Positions 51,964 through 61,256 of a DNA stretch of 64,000 nt are shown one piece after another. Numbering within the stretch: position 1 is the stretch's first letter; each line of letters opens with the position of its first letter. The stretch comes from Mesorhizobium opportunistum WSM2075. GTDB lineage: Bacteria; Pseudomonadota; Alphaproteobacteria; Rhizobiales; Rhizobiaceae. The position numbers and the translations under genes are program-made. The DNA lies in assembly GCF_000176035.2 (NCBI RefSeq), contig NC_015675.1, forward strand, positions 868,001 through 932,000, given 5' to 3'. The notes under the pieces are model-generated. The model was given only the letters and a program-made list of their open reading frames with translations, made no database searches and was not told the origin of the DNA.

Positions 51964-52208
51964 TGTCCCCGCTCACCCTGTTGTTAACGAAAAGTTAAGG
52001 GCGATTTACAGTCCGTGTCAATTACGACGACGGTCTGATTTGCAGCATGGTTACCCGCGGGGAGGAACAGCGTCTATTGTGCAACAGAATCGGGCTTGTG
52101 GCCGGCCTTTGCGCCTATTGGTCCGGATTCCGGCGGCCGCCGCCGCTTTTTTTCGTCTTTTGAAGTCGTTGCGGAGGCAAAACCGGTCAACGGTCTTGCA
52201 GCGATTGC

Positions 52209-53486
52209 CTATCGCTTGGCGGTGCGGACCAGCTTCGGCTTGACCGCTACCCGGGTCTGGCGGCCATAGCTGGTGATGAAATCGACGATGCGCGGCACGA
52301 TCTCGGAGCGGAAACGCGAGCCGTTGAAGACGCCGTAATGGCCGACCGCAGGCTGCATGTAATGCGCCTTCCTGTCGGCCGGGATGTTGACGCACAGATC
52401 CTGCGCCGCCTTGGTCTGGCCAAGGCCCGATATGTCGTCGTTCTCGCCCTCGACGGTGAACAAGGCGACGTTGCGGATGACGGACGGATCGATCCTCGTG
52501 CCGCGATGCGTCATCTCGCCCTTGGGCAAGGCATGGCGCACGAAGACGGTGTCGACGGTCTGCAGGTAGAATTCCGCCGTCAGGTCCATCACCGCCAGAT
52601 ATTCGTCGTAGAAATCGCGGTGCTTCTCGGCATTGTCGCCGTCATGCTTCACAAGGTGCATGAAGAAGTCCTTGTGGGCGATAATGTGGCGGTCGAGGTT
52701 CATGCTCATGAAGCCGGACAGCTGCAGGAAGCCCGGATAGACCTCGCGGCCGAAGCCCGGCACCGGCCAGGGCGCTTGCATGACGACATTGTCGCGGAAC
52801 CAGTCGATGCCCTTTTCCTCGGCCAGCAGGTTGACCGCGGTCGGGTTGCGGCGGGTGTCGATCGGGCCGCCCATCAGGGTCATGGTCGAGGGCACGAAAG
52901 GATCGCCCTTGGCTTCCATCAGCGCCACCGCGGCCAGAACCGGCACGGAAGGCTGGCATACGGCCATCACATGCGTGTCCGGACCCAGCGTGTGCAGCAT
53001 ATCGATGACGTAGTCGATATAGTCGTCGAGATCGAAGCTGCCGTCCGACAGCGGCACCATGCGGGCATCGACCCAGTCGGTGATGTGGACATCGGCGTAG
53101 GGCAGCATGGCTTCGACCGTGCCGCGCAGCAGCGTCGCGTAATGGCCCGACATCGGCGCCACGATCAGAAGCTTCGGATCCGGCCGGCGCCCGGCGGGAA
53201 CCGCGCGCTCGAAGCGGACGAGATTGCAGAACGGCTTCGACCAGACGGTCTTTTCGGCGACCGCGACGCTTTTCCAGTCGACCACGGTCTTGTCGAGGCC
53301 GAAGACCGGCTTGCCGTAGCGGCGCGTGGTGCGCTCGAACAGTTCGGCGGTTGCCGCGATGGAACGGCCCCAGGGCGTATGCGAAAACGGATTGAGCGGG
53401 TTGGAATAGAACAGCCGCACCGCGTCGGCGTAAAGACGCGCGGGCTGCAAGGCGGCGTGGTTCATTTCATAGAGCTGGTAGAACAT
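52209..53486 (-). CDS. phaZ: Intracellular poly(3-hydroxybutyrate) depolymerase
   Basis: 425 residues, typical of the intracellular PhaZ family: N-terminus MFYQLYEMNHAALQPARL, then FNLVRFERA-like CNLVRFERA, LLIVAPMSGHYATLLRGTVE, and MAVCQPSVPVLAAV with the catalytic cysteine. C-terminus KAHYMQPAVGHYGVFNGSRF. It mobilises stored PHB. Start at 53486 is chosen because the N-terminus matches family members; an upstream start at 53507 is possible. Confidence 0.9.
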   Translation of the reverse strand: MFYQLYEMNHAALQPARLYADAVRLFYSNPLNPFSHTPWGRSIAATAELFERTTRRYGKPVFGLDKTVVDWKSVAVAEKTVWSKPFCNLVRFERAVPAGRRPDPKLLIVAPMSGHYATLLRGTVEAMLPYADVHITDWVDARMVPLSDGSFDLDDYIDYVIDMLHTLGPDTHVMAVCQPSVPVLAAVALMEAKGDPFVPSTMTLMGGPIDTRRNPTAVNLLAEEKGIDWFRDNVVMQAPWPVPGFGREVYPGFLQLSGFMSMNLDRHIIAHKDFFMHLVKHDGDNAEKHRDFYDEYLAVMDLTAEFYLQTVDTVFVRHALPKGEMTHRGTRIDPSVIRNVALFTVEGENDDISGLGQTKAAQDLCVNIPADRKAHYMQPAVGHYGVFNGSRFRSEIVPRIVDFITSYGRQTRVAVKPKLVRTAKR

Positions 53487-53715
53487 CGAGAACCCCGCTG
53501 CTGCCACGACCGAAGGGACGACGAGCCGCGCCGAGCCTAAATGTCTCGCGGCGAAGTTAACAACTAATTGCTGCGATGCAATACGTCACGTGGCGTGATC
53601 TATGCCCTTCTTTCGTCCAAGGCTTGGGAATCGGCCCTGAACGGGGCGAGCCGGCTCAGTGTGCGGCTGCGAAGGCGGGTCTTGCTGGGCCCGGCCTGTG
53701 CCGGACCCAGATATC

Positions 53716-54081
53716 TCAAACGCGTGCCATGCAGACGGCGGTGTGGCCGGAGCCGATGAAGCCGAGCTGGCCGGCCGCGCCCTTCGACAGGTCGAGCACG
53801 CGTCCCTTGATGAACGGGCCGCGATCGTTGATGCGCACGACCACGCTGCGGCCGTTGTTCTTGTTGGTCACCCGCAGCTTGGTGCCGAAAGGCAGTGTGC
53901 GGTGGGCCGCGGTCAGCGCCGATGGGTTCATACGCTCGCCCGATGCGGTCCTGGAGTGCAGGGCATACCACGAGGCACGGCCACACTGAGCGGCAGCGGT
54001 CGCCGAGGTTGCGGAAGCGCCGACCATCAGGCCAGCAGCGATCGTTACCGCGACAATCGCGGTCTGTTTTGTGTTCTTCAT
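53716..54081 (-). CDS. rlpA: RlpA-like double-psi beta-barrel protein
   Basis: 121 residues. Signal peptide to about 29 (ATSATAAAQ). The rest is a double-psi beta-barrel ([54 protein letters not shown]). RlpA proteins bind or cleave denuded peptidoglycan at septa; this one is short and lacks the SPOR domain. Start at 54081 leads directly into a signal peptide. Confidence 0.85.
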   Translation of the reverse strand: MKNTKQTAIVAVTIAAGLMVGASATSATAAAQCGRASWYALHSRTASGERMNPSALTAAHRTLPFGTKLRVTNKNNGRSVVVRINDRGPFIKGRVLDLSKGAAGQLGFIGSGHTAVCMARV

Positions 54082-54390
54082 ATTTGGGGGAAGGCTCCGT
54101 TTTTGACAGACCCCAGCCGTTAGGTGCGAAATAAGGCAGGAAATGCGGCAGTCATCTGGCAGTTCCATGGCAAGAGCACACGTTTGGAGTCGCCGGGTAA
54201 CAGTCTGTCAGGGATTTCTTGGCGAGATTTGATCAATTCGCGATGATCTTTTCGCTGCTATGCGAGATCCGTTTGACAATATCCGGGATTAATCTCCAAG
54301 TAGAAATCGTCAGGATTGAGCCACTTCCTTTGGCTCTTTCATCGTGGTCACGGCGCCACGAGCGATCGACTGGGAAAGCGAGATCCGTCA
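54082..54390. other. Intergenic stretch between rlpA and a small membrane gene
   Basis: About 300 bases with no gene. It is divergent, so promoters for both are expected here. It is A/T richer near rlpA. Confidence 0.4.
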
Positions 54391-54588
54391 ATGAGACCGA
54401 CCAAAAATCTGCTGGCCAAAAATCTGCTGGCCTTGATCGTGCTGGCCATCGGCGCGCTGTGGTCGCTGCAAGGCATCGGCGTGGTCGGCGGCAGTTTCAT
54501 GAGCGGCCAGTCGCAATGGCTCTATATCGGCATCGCCGCCATGCTGGTCGGCCTGGGCGGGCTGGTATGGGCAAACCGGCAGGGGTGA
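54391..54588 (+). CDS. Small two-span membrane protein
   Basis: 65 residues. Two hydrophobic spans (NLLALIVLAIGALWSL and QSQWLYIGIAAMLVGLGGLVW) with a short Gly/Ser loop. No recognised family. The N-terminus has a direct repeat (LLAKNLLA). Confidence 0.55.
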   Translation: MRPTKNLLAKNLLALIVLAIGALWSLQGIGVVGGSFMSGQSQWLYIGIAAMLVGLGGLVWANRQG

Positions 54589-54602
54589 GTTGCGACGAAA
54601 GG

Positions 54603-54718
54603 GTCGACCCCCACTCCGTCGAGCTGCGCTCGACACCTCTCCCCCGATCGACGGGGGAGAGGAAAGGCGCGAGCTTACGCAGGCTGGCTCCTTTCCTCTC
54701 CCTCCGGAGGGGGGAGAG
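54603..54718. repeat. Mosaic element, family C, left half, interrupted by IS110
   Basis: GTCGACCCCCACTCCGTCGAG opening through CTCTCCCTCCGGAGG to GGGGAGAG at 54718. Intact copies of the family continue with GTGGCTCGGCGAAGCCGAG, which is found only at 55868-55901, beyond the IS. Confidence 0.75.
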
Positions 54719-54733
54719 CGACTGTCTGGGGTG

Positions 54734-55672
54734 TCAAGTTGCATTTGCGAACTCGGCTCGCGCATCGCGTGCTTTTGCATTGAGGATGACGAGGAGTTTT
54801 CGGGCGAGTGCGATGCGGATGAGCATTTTGGACTTTCCGGCCTGTTGCAACCGCTGAGCGAACGCTTTGAGATGGGGATCGAACTTGGCCACGATGGCCG
54901 CGACGATGAAGAGGATGCCTCGCGGCCCGGCGCGTCCGCCGCGCACATGCCTGTTGCCGGCCCGCCTGCCGCTGTCATCTGCGATGGGGGCGAGGCCTGC
55001 CAGCTTAGCGATGGCTTTGTTGGAGATGAGGCCGATCTCAGGCAGTTCGGCCATCAGGCGGGCGACGGTGCGCCCGGCCACCCCCTTGAGCGAACGGAAG
55101 GCCCGCTCCAGCCTGGCCCACAGCGGATCGTCGTCGATCATCGAGGCAATCTCGCCTTCCAGCCGTCGTTGCTCGCGCTTGAGGAAGGCCAGCATGGCCT
55201 CGATGCTGGCGCATGTCTCGGCGTCGCGTGCGGCACTTCTGCGCTGCTTGTTGATGGTCGCATCGCCGACAACCTGGCAAAGCCGCGCAACCAGTGCGGC
55301 GAGCCGCTGCTGGGCAGCGCTCGGCGGTGGCGTGGGGACCGTCTTCTTGACTTCGCTGTAATGGGCGATGACAGCAGCGTCGATCCGGTCGGTCTTTTCC
55401 AGATAACCCATCGCCTCGGCGAAGCGACGCACGCTCTTGGCATTGACCACGCCGCACGGCATGCCATGCGCCCACAAAAGCATGAACCCCAGCCTCTCAT
55501 AGCCGCCCGACGCCTCCATCACCGCCATTGCTGCGCCGTGGCCACGGCAGAACAGCCAAAGAGCTGCGATGCCCGTCGCGTCATTGGCGAAACGCTCTGC
55601 CGCACCGCCTGGCCAGACATGCGCGTCCAGCCAATCCTTCGAAACATCAACTCCACAAATGATCTTGTTCAC
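54734..55672 (-). CDS. IS110-family transposase (DEDD)
   Basis: 312 residues from a GTG at 55672. DEDD motif: Asp in CGVDVSKDWLDA, Glu in VMEASGGYE, Asp pair in KTDRIDAAVIA. The C-terminal transposase_20 domain has LMAELPEIGLISNKAIAKLA and the GRRAGNRHVRGGRAGPRGIL block with the conserved Ser/Gly region. Full length, so presumably active. Confidence 0.9.
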   Translation of the reverse strand: MNKIICGVDVSKDWLDAHVWPGGAAERFANDATGIAALWLFCRGHGAAMAVMEASGGYERLGFMLLWAHGMPCGVVNAKSVRRFAEAMGYLEKTDRIDAAVIAHYSEVKKTVPTPPPSAAQQRLAALVARLCQVVGDATINKQRRSAARDAETCASIEAMLAFLKREQRRLEGEIASMIDDDPLWARLERAFRSLKGVAGRTVARLMAELPEIGLISNKAIAKLAGLAPIADDSGRRAGNRHVRGGRAGPRGILFIVAAIVAKFDPHLKAFAQRLQQAGKSKMLIRIALARKLLVILNAKARDARAEFANAT

Positions 55673-55790
55673 GGTAACCTGCCTTGTGCGTACGGTTGGA
55701 ACCAAGCGACTGTTCGGTCGTGCGTGACGAAGGCGAAGATCCCAAGCTCTCCCGCGGCTGTAACCTCAGGTGGTACGGGCGACTTCGCCA

Positions 55791-55824
55791 AGCCAAGGTC
55801 CGGGCGGCCGCCCGGACCTTGGCT
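55791..55824. repeat. 34-bp perfect palindrome upstream of transposase
   Basis: AGCCAAGGTCCGGGCGG joined to its exact inverse, no spacer. Inside the IS. It could form a transcript hairpin before the transposase start or be a recombination site. Confidence 0.7.
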
Positions 55825-55867
55825 CAATCGCTTCAATCCCACGAAATCGCTCTCGTGTAGATACAAG

Positions 55868-55901
55868 GTGGCTCGGCGAAGCCGAGACGGAGTGGGGGAA
55901 G
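55868..55901. repeat. Mosaic element, family C, right half
   Basis: GTGGCTCGGCGAAGCCGAG then ACGGAGTGGGGGAAG. It completes the half repeat at 54603-54718 across the IS. Confidence 0.7.
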
Positions 55902-55967
55902 CTCGCCAGTCGCGCAGCCGCTGCAAGACGGACCTAACCGAACAGCCGGTCAGCGCATCCTGCTCTC

Positions 55968-56156
55968 TCACTGCGACCAATATTGCCAGGCCCAGTAGAA
56001 ACTTTCGTCGCGTGGCGGCAGGCGGTCGCGCCCGGACTGGAGCCGGACGGGTGCGGGCGAGCGGGGGGCGTCACGCCTGGCCTCCTCGTCATTGGACGCA
56101 AGGCCCAGCAGCCAATTGCCGAAATGGGCGAACAGCACGGCGGTGGAATGGGTCAT
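55968..56156 (-). CDS. Small hypothetical protein downstream of tauC
   Basis: 62 residues, GAAAGGAGA ribosome site before the ATG at 56156. MTHSTAVLFAHFGNWLLGLA opens, then a charged RRDAPRSP stretch and aromatic end (ESFYWAWQYWSQ). The last gene of the tau-type operon by direction and distance (20 bases). No family recognised. Confidence 0.5.
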   Translation of the reverse strand: MTHSTAVLFAHFGNWLLGLASNDEEARRDAPRSPAPVRLQSGRDRLPPRDESFYWAWQYWSQ

Positions 56157-56176
56157 CGTCGTTCTCCTTTCGCTTT

Positions 56177-57037
56177 TCATTCGCGTCCCGCCCACGGGAC
56201 GAACACGCGCTCGATCCTGCGGATGGTGAATTCGAGCACGAAGGCGATGGCCGCGATCACCAATATGCCCATCACCACGACGTCGGTGACCAGGAACTGG
56301 GCGGCCGACTGAATCATGAAGCCGAGCCCGCGCGTCGCCGCCACCAGTTCGGCAGCGACCAGCGTCGACCAGCCGGCGCCGAGCGCGATGCGCAGGCCGG
56401 TCAGGATCGAGGGCAGCGCGCTGGGCAGGATGACGTGGCGGACCACTTGCGCATGCGTGGCACCCAACGAGCGCGCAGCGTTGATGCGCTCCTGCGAGAC
56501 GCCGCGAACGCCGGAGGCGGTCGACAATGCAACCGGCGCCAGCATGGCGATGGTGATCACCAGGATCTTCGACGGCTCGCCGATGCCGAACCAGATGATG
56601 ACCAGCGGCAAGTAGGCGAGCGGCGGAATCGGCCGCAGGAATTCCAGCAGCGGATCGAAGATGCCGCGTCCGACCGTGCTGATGCCAATGGCGAGGCCAA
56701 CCGGCACGCCGACGAGGATGGCCGCGATCAGCGCGGCAAACACCCGGCCAAGGCTGGCGACGGCATGCTGGGCGAGCGTCGCGTCGACGAAGCCGTCTCG
56801 GATAACGACGATGAACTTGTTCCACACGGCGAGCGGCGAGGGCAGGAACACCGGCGACACCAGCTGCAGCCGGGCCGACAGCGCCCATAGAGCCAGCACC
56901 GCCAGGATGGTGACCGCGCTGACGATGCGGGCCGAGACGCCCGTCCGCTTCGGGCTCGGCCTGGACCACGGCACCGACAGGCCGTCGGCCTCCTCGATGC
57001 GGGAGCCGGGCCGCTCGCTGTAGGAGGAAATGGTCAT
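56177..57037 (-). CDS. tauC: Taurine/sulfonate-type ABC transporter permease
   Basis: 286 residues; six spans. The BPD permease EAA-type loop is visible: NAARSLGATHAQVVRHVILPSALPSI in part. N-terminal cytosolic extension (about 40) rich in Pro, Ser. Matches TauC/SsuC. Overlaps tauB by four bases. The operon order (tauA, tauB, tauC) is by direction of transcription. Confidence 0.85.
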   Translation of the reverse strand: MTISSYSERPGSRIEEADGLSVPWSRPSPKRTGVSARIVSAVTILAVLALWALSARLQLVSPVFLPSPLAVWNKFIVVIRDGFVDATLAQHAVASLGRVFAALIAAILVGVPVGLAIGISTVGRGIFDPLLEFLRPIPPLAYLPLVIIWFGIGEPSKILVITIAMLAPVALSTASGVRGVSQERINAARSLGATHAQVVRHVILPSALPSILTGLRIALGAGWSTLVAAELVAATRGLGFMIQSAAQFLVTDVVVMGILVIAAIAFVLEFTIRRIERVFVPWAGRE

Positions 57038-57825
57038 GCCGTCTCTCCTTCGAAGATGGCGTCGGTCAGTTCGCCGCGCGCGGTGGCAAAGGCCGGATCG
57101 GCCTTGATGGCGCGGATGGACTCGCCCGACGCGTAGCGCCTGGAGAAGCCGGGCTCGAAGGTCCGCACCACGCGGCCCGGTCCGGGCGCCAGCACGACGA
57201 TGCGGGTGGCGAGCACCAGTGCCTCCTCGATGCCGTGCGTCACCATCAGCACGCCGACATCACTTGCCGTCCAGAGATCGAGCAGCGTCGTCTGCATGCG
57301 TTCGCGCGTCAGCGCATCGAGCGCGCCGAGCGGCTCGTCGAGCAGCAGGAATTCGGGTTCGGCGGCGAGCGCCCGGGCCAGTCCAACACGCTGGCGCATG
57401 CCACCGGAAAGCTCCCAGATGCGCTTGTCGCCAGCGCCGTCGAGCTTCACCAGCGCCAGAAGCGCGTCGGCGCGCCGCGCCCGTTCCACCGGCTGCACGC
57501 CACGCAGCCTGAGGGCGAAGGCGACATTCTCGCGCGCGGTCAGCCACGGGAACAGCGCATCGTTCTGGAACACCACCGCCCGGTCCGAACCGGGCGCCGT
57601 GATCGGACGGCCATCGATCGTGGCCGTGCCGCGCGCCGGCGCGACCAGGCCGGCCGCGACATTCAGCAGCGAGGTCTTGCCGCAGCCGGAACGGCCGACG
57701 AGGACAACGAAGTCGCCCTTGGCGACGTCGATCGACACCCGCTCCACGGCTGGTGCCGGCTGGCCGTCATAGTGGACCGAGACCTTGTCCAGTACGAGAT
57801 GGGGGTCGAGCACGAGATGCGGCAT
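57034..57825 (-). CDS. tauB: Taurine/sulfonate-type ABC transporter ATP-binding protein
   Basis: 263 residues. Walker A GRSGCGKTS, signature LSGGMRQRVGLARAL, Walker B FLLLDEPLGALD, switch His in MVTHGIEEA. The N-terminus (LDPHLVLDKVSVHYDG) has a duplicated LVLDPHLVLD. Start at 57825. Overlap with tauC as ATGA. Confidence 0.85.
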   Translation of the reverse strand: MPHLVLDPHLVLDKVSVHYDGQPAPAVERVSIDVAKGDFVVLVGRSGCGKTSLLNVAAGLVAPARGTATIDGRPITAPGSDRAVVFQNDALFPWLTARENVAFALRLRGVQPVERARRADALLALVKLDGAGDKRIWELSGGMRQRVGLARALAAEPEFLLLDEPLGALDALTRERMQTTLLDLWTASDVGVLMVTHGIEEALVLATRIVVLAPGPGRVVRTFEPGFSRRYASGESIRAIKADPAFATARGELTDAIFEGETA

Positions 57826-57933
57826 GGGTCCTCGCAAATTTGAGGGAAATCCGCCTGCCCCGAAATCCATTTCATCAGCGGTTTCGGGGCAGGCAACACG
57901 CAGCGTCGGGAAGAAGCGCGCGTGTCTGGTTGA

Positions 57934-58042
57934 GCGCTAGAGCAATTCCAGGAAAAGTGTGAAGCGGTTTTCCGTCCGGAATTGCGTCAAAACAAAGAGT
58001 TAGAGCAGTTCACCGTTTCCGTTAAACGGTGGGCTGCTCTAG
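57934..58042. repeat. Rhizobial intergenic repeat, family E, between tauA and tauB
   Basis: CTAGAGCAATTCCAGGAAAAG ... GGTTTTCCGTCCGGAATTGC, then AAAGAGTTAGAGCAGTTCACC and a stem at 58002-58018 / 58024-58040 (two G-T pairs). Common in Mesorhizobium and Sinorhizobium gaps. Its end overlaps the tauA stop codon, so it probably serves as tauA's transcript end or a processing site. Confidence 0.7.
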
Positions 58043-59052
58043 TTCGAGGCCTGCGCTTCGGTGACGTATTTCGATGTCACGTATTTCGAATAGTCGGGCA
58101 GCACGGCGTCGACCTTGCCTTGCTCCTTGAGGAAGGCGGACGCCGCCGCGATCGCCTTGACGGTGCCGCCGCCGAGGAATTTGTCGGAGGCCTGCTCTTC
58201 CAATGTCGGGAAGACATAGCCCTTCAACAGCTCCGGCACTTCTTCCAGCTTGGCGCCGGTGAGCTTGGCGATCTTTTCGGCCTGCGGCGACGACGCCGAC
58301 CAGGTGTCCGGCTTGGCGAGGTACTCGGCATAGGAAGCGCCGGTCACCTTGACGAAGTCGCGCACCGCTTCCGGGTTCTTCTCGGCGAAGTCGGTGCGCA
58401 CGATCCAGGCGTCGAAGGTCGGCGCGCCCCAGGCGGCGACCTGCGAAGAGTCCACAACGACCTTGCCCGACGTCTTGATCTGGCCGAGCGCCGGGTCCCA
58501 GACATAGGCGGCATCGATGTCGCCACGCGCGAAGGCGGCGGCTATTTCCGGCGGCCTGAGATTGAGGATCTCGACCGATTTCGGGTCGACATTCTCATGC
58601 TTCAGCGCGGCGAGCAGGCTGTAATGCGTCGTCGAGACGAACGGCACGGCGACCTTCTTGCCGGCGAGGTCGGCGACCTTCTCGATGCCGGCGCCGTTGC
58701 GGGCGACCAGCGCTTCGGATTGCCCGATCAGGCCGACGACGAAGATGGTCTGGATCGGCAGTTCGCGGCCGGCCGCCGCCGCCAGCGGGCTCGAACCGAC
58801 ATAGCCGATGTCTACGGAACCGGATGCGACCGCGGCGATGACATCGGCGCCGGAATCGAACTTGCGCCAGTCTATTGCCGCCTTGGTCGCCTTTTCATAG
58901 GCGCCATCGGCCTGCGGCACCTTGGAGGGCTCGACCACCGTCTGGTAGCCGATGGTGATCTTGAGGTCCTGCGCCATGGCCGGACCGAGGAAGGCGGCGC
59001 CGGCAAGGGCCGCCGACGACAGGAGAAGGATGCGTCGCGAAATGGTGGACAT
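58039..59052 (-). CDS. tauA: Taurine/aliphatic sulfonate-type ABC substrate-binding protein
   Basis: 337 residues. Signal peptide to about 27 (GPAMAQDL). NMT1/SsuA-like fold: KITIGYQTVVEPSKVPQADG, GSSPLAAAAGRELPI, FARGDIDAAYVWDPALGQIK. The ligand pocket includes the WDP block usual for TauA. First gene of the operon (leftward), separated from tauB by a 200-base repeat-bearing gap. Confidence 0.85.
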   Translation of the reverse strand: MSTISRRILLLSSAALAGAAFLGPAMAQDLKITIGYQTVVEPSKVPQADGAYEKATKAAIDWRKFDSGADVIAAVASGSVDIGYVGSSPLAAAAGRELPIQTIFVVGLIGQSEALVARNGAGIEKVADLAGKKVAVPFVSTTHYSLLAALKHENVDPKSVEILNLRPPEIAAAFARGDIDAAYVWDPALGQIKTSGKVVVDSSQVAAWGAPTFDAWIVRTDFAEKNPEAVRDFVKVTGASYAEYLAKPDTWSASSPQAEKIAKLTGAKLEEVPELLKGYVFPTLEEQASDKFLGGGTVKAIAAASAFLKEQGKVDAVLPDYSKYVTSKYVTEAQASN

Positions 59053-59413
59053 CAAAGGGCTCCATGAAACACGAGAAAACCGGATTGCCCCATGATAGTC
59101 AGCTAATTCTATCGTTCTTGTAGAGTTAAATCCTTCCAACGAAGGCGGATTTGTTGGAAAAAAGCTATCGGTGGCGCGGTGCCGAAGCGGACATGGCGGC
59201 TGTGGCGCGCCCGTCGTCACATCGCGGCACTGCCTCGGGCAGCGAAATCATCGAACTTGAGCCGCCGCTGTCCACCGAACGGTGGACGACGCGAAATCCC
59301 TTTTGTGGTGGCCTACCGCCAATGGCGGAACGTTGGTTTCCCGCCTGGCAGCGCTAGCGGAAGTCATTGAACTTCAGTCAGCTGGACGTGGTGTCCGTAA
59401 AGAAAAAGGGTAG
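59053..59413. other. Gene-free stretch between tauA and an A/T-rich orphan
   Basis: Includes the tauA upstream region and a hairpin TCCACCG-AA-CGGTGGA (59270-59285), also seen at 62529-62544 as TCCACCG-AA-TGGTGGA. No coding frame. Confidence 0.4.
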
Positions 59414-59821
59414 ATGATGCCGATAGAAAATTTGTTAGCTGAATTTGCGCCCGATGGAAACGGAGGTTTAGTCGTAATATGCGAGCAACCCGGCGGAGGA
59501 TGTATAGTAATACATCGTGTAGCTTCTGCTAGGGAAAATGTCGACTATTTCGTTTCACCAGACAAGAATGGCGCATTGTTTGCGGCAGATCTGGCTCAAC
59601 TAACAGAGAACATCAACGAGCTATTTCGAAAAACGCAGGAAGCGAGGTTAGATAGGAACGCGAAGTTGGGAATACTATACACGCCAAGAGGCTGGATGCC
59701 GGTCTGGAAATATGAAAACTCGGATCACGCCCCACATCATAGGATAGAGCATAGGTTTTCCTACGATTCACTAAGCAATGAGGAAAAAGAAAAGCTCTTT
59801 TGGCTTGGGAGGCCTGAGTAA
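59414..59821 (+). CDS. A/T-rich orphan gene, unrecognised
   Basis: 135 residues, acidic to neutral, no signal or span. Much lower G+C than all neighbours (visible in its third codon positions: ATA, TTA, AGA, GAA are frequent), a sign of transfer. It has VVICEQPGGGCIVIHR with two cysteines and a C-terminal FSYDSLSNEEKEKLFWLG. Small size, orphan state and composition make an immunity- or antitoxin-like protein possible, but nothing supports it directly. Confidence 0.55.
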   Translation: MMPIENLLAEFAPDGNGGLVVICEQPGGGCIVIHRVASARENVDYFVSPDKNGALFAADLAQLTENINELFRKTQEARLDRNAKLGILYTPRGWMPVWKYENSDHAPHHRIEHRFSYDSLSNEEKEKLFWLGRPE

Positions 59822-60017
59822 CTACGGTGCGCTCGAGCAACGCTCTGCCCCTATGTTGGGGGCGAGCGGCACGCAACCCATCCACGCGCCGCCACTTACG
59901 TCTGTGAAGCGGAACTGTTCGGTCCCGCCGCACGCGCGAAGACAAAAATCTCATTGGAGATCAAGAAGGCGTCGCTGGCCAGCGTGATCGAGCAGGTTGG
60001 CTTGCGGGTCGGCCTGC

Positions 60018-61165
60018 CTATGGAGCCATACCAGCTAGGGGCGCGGCGAGCGACGCGGCAAGCTGAACCAGCTCCGCCTGCCGCCGCACGCCGGTCTTCT
60101 CGAACAGCCGCAGCAGATGCGTCCTGACTGTGCTGCGGCCGATGTCGAGGACATCGGACGTCTCCTCAACCGTGCGGCCGGCTGCGATCTGCTCGAAGAC
60201 GCGCGCCTCGGCCGGCGTCAGGCCGAACAGCGCCGCGACCAGCGCGGTTGGCGCGACAAAGGGCGTATCGGCCCGGGCCACGAACACCGCCGCGACCACG
60301 CTGGCATCGAACGCTCCACGCCCCGGACGCAGCGGCAGCACATGCAGGGCTCCGGCCGAGCCGTCCTTCCAGCGTATCGGAACTCCCAGCCCCTTGCGGC
60401 CGATGGCGCTTTCGTCCTGCGCCGCCTGCGATACCGCGACGGCCAGTGCGCTGGACACGGCCGACACGCCGGCGATGAGAACGCCGTTGCGGATGTTGAG
60501 GAGGTCGCCTCCGGCGACGAGCTCATGCGCCGCCGGATTGGCATGCACGACACGCAGATCCGCGGTGGTGAGGAAGATCGGTGCTGTCAGCGTGTCGAGC
60601 ACCGTCTCGAAGTCGACCGGGCGATCGCCGCCATGTCGAGCAGCCGGTTGATCGTCGCGGCGCGCTGCAGGTGCGGGATCAACAATCGGGCGGCCTCGAT
60701 CTCATGGTCACCGATCGGCTCCACGCTCTCGTGACGGCCAAGGCCCAGCGACCCAAAACCACGCTCGTCGCGAGCGAGCCCCAGCCCCATGACATCGACC
60801 AACCCCCGCGGCTTGGCCCACTCCAGCGAGTAGCGGTTGGTCGTACTCGCCTCTGGATTGACGCGGCTCATCACCGCGGGCTGATCCATCGGCAGCGCCA
60901 AAAGCATCGCCAGCCCACCCCACTGGTCGGTAATGTCAACGGCGTAGTCCGCGATCCGGTCGACGTAGTCCTGCGGCATGTTGCTGGTCACGTTGAGCAG
61001 CACTTCGCCCGACGGCAACGCTTGCAGGTTGAGGGCCGCGTTCTCGAAATCGAGCGCGATGCGGATCTCTTCAATGGCGACGGACCAGCGCGAGGGATCG
61101 ATCGCGGCGTCGTAGATCAGCCCTATCAGTTCGGACAACCGAGCCATCGAGAGAGGAGAACGCAT
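60018..61165 (-). pseudogene. LuxR-family regulator, frameshifted copy of the neighbouring gene
   Basis: Reads as the same protein as 61257-62405. The N-terminal part (MRSPLSMARLSELIGLIYDA... to about 60620) and the C-terminal part (about 60602 to 60018, with LuxR helix-turn-helix) are in different frames. In the intact paralogue the DNA is CTCGAAGGTCGACCGG, here CTCGAAGTCGACCGG: one G is missing at about 60612. Translation would stop after RSTSRRCSTR. Identity with the other copy is high, so a tandem duplication followed by decay is likely. Confidence 0.85.
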
Positions 61166-61256
61166 CGCCACCACCCTTGCCGCACTGCAAAAAAATTGAC
61201 TGCATGATCCGCAAGTCTCCAGTTTCCGATGGAGATTGTCGCCTGCTCATAGCCGG

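Larger units (their letters stand above)
54719..55867. mobile_element. IS110-family insertion sequence, complete
   Basis: Begins CGACTGTCTGGGGTGTC and ends CGTGTAGATACAAG. About 1.15 kb. It contains one transposase gene (minus strand) and a 34-bp perfect palindrome at 55791-55824 (AGCCAAGGTCCGGGCGG / its inverse) upstream of it. The interrupted family C repeat fixes the ends to within a base or two; there are no terminal inverted repeats and no target duplication, as usual for IS110. Confidence 0.8.

Noticed and set aside
54590..56890. 766-codon open frame spanning the mosaic repeat, the IS and tauC
   Set aside because: It crosses three unrelated features, including an IS boundary, so it cannot be one gene.
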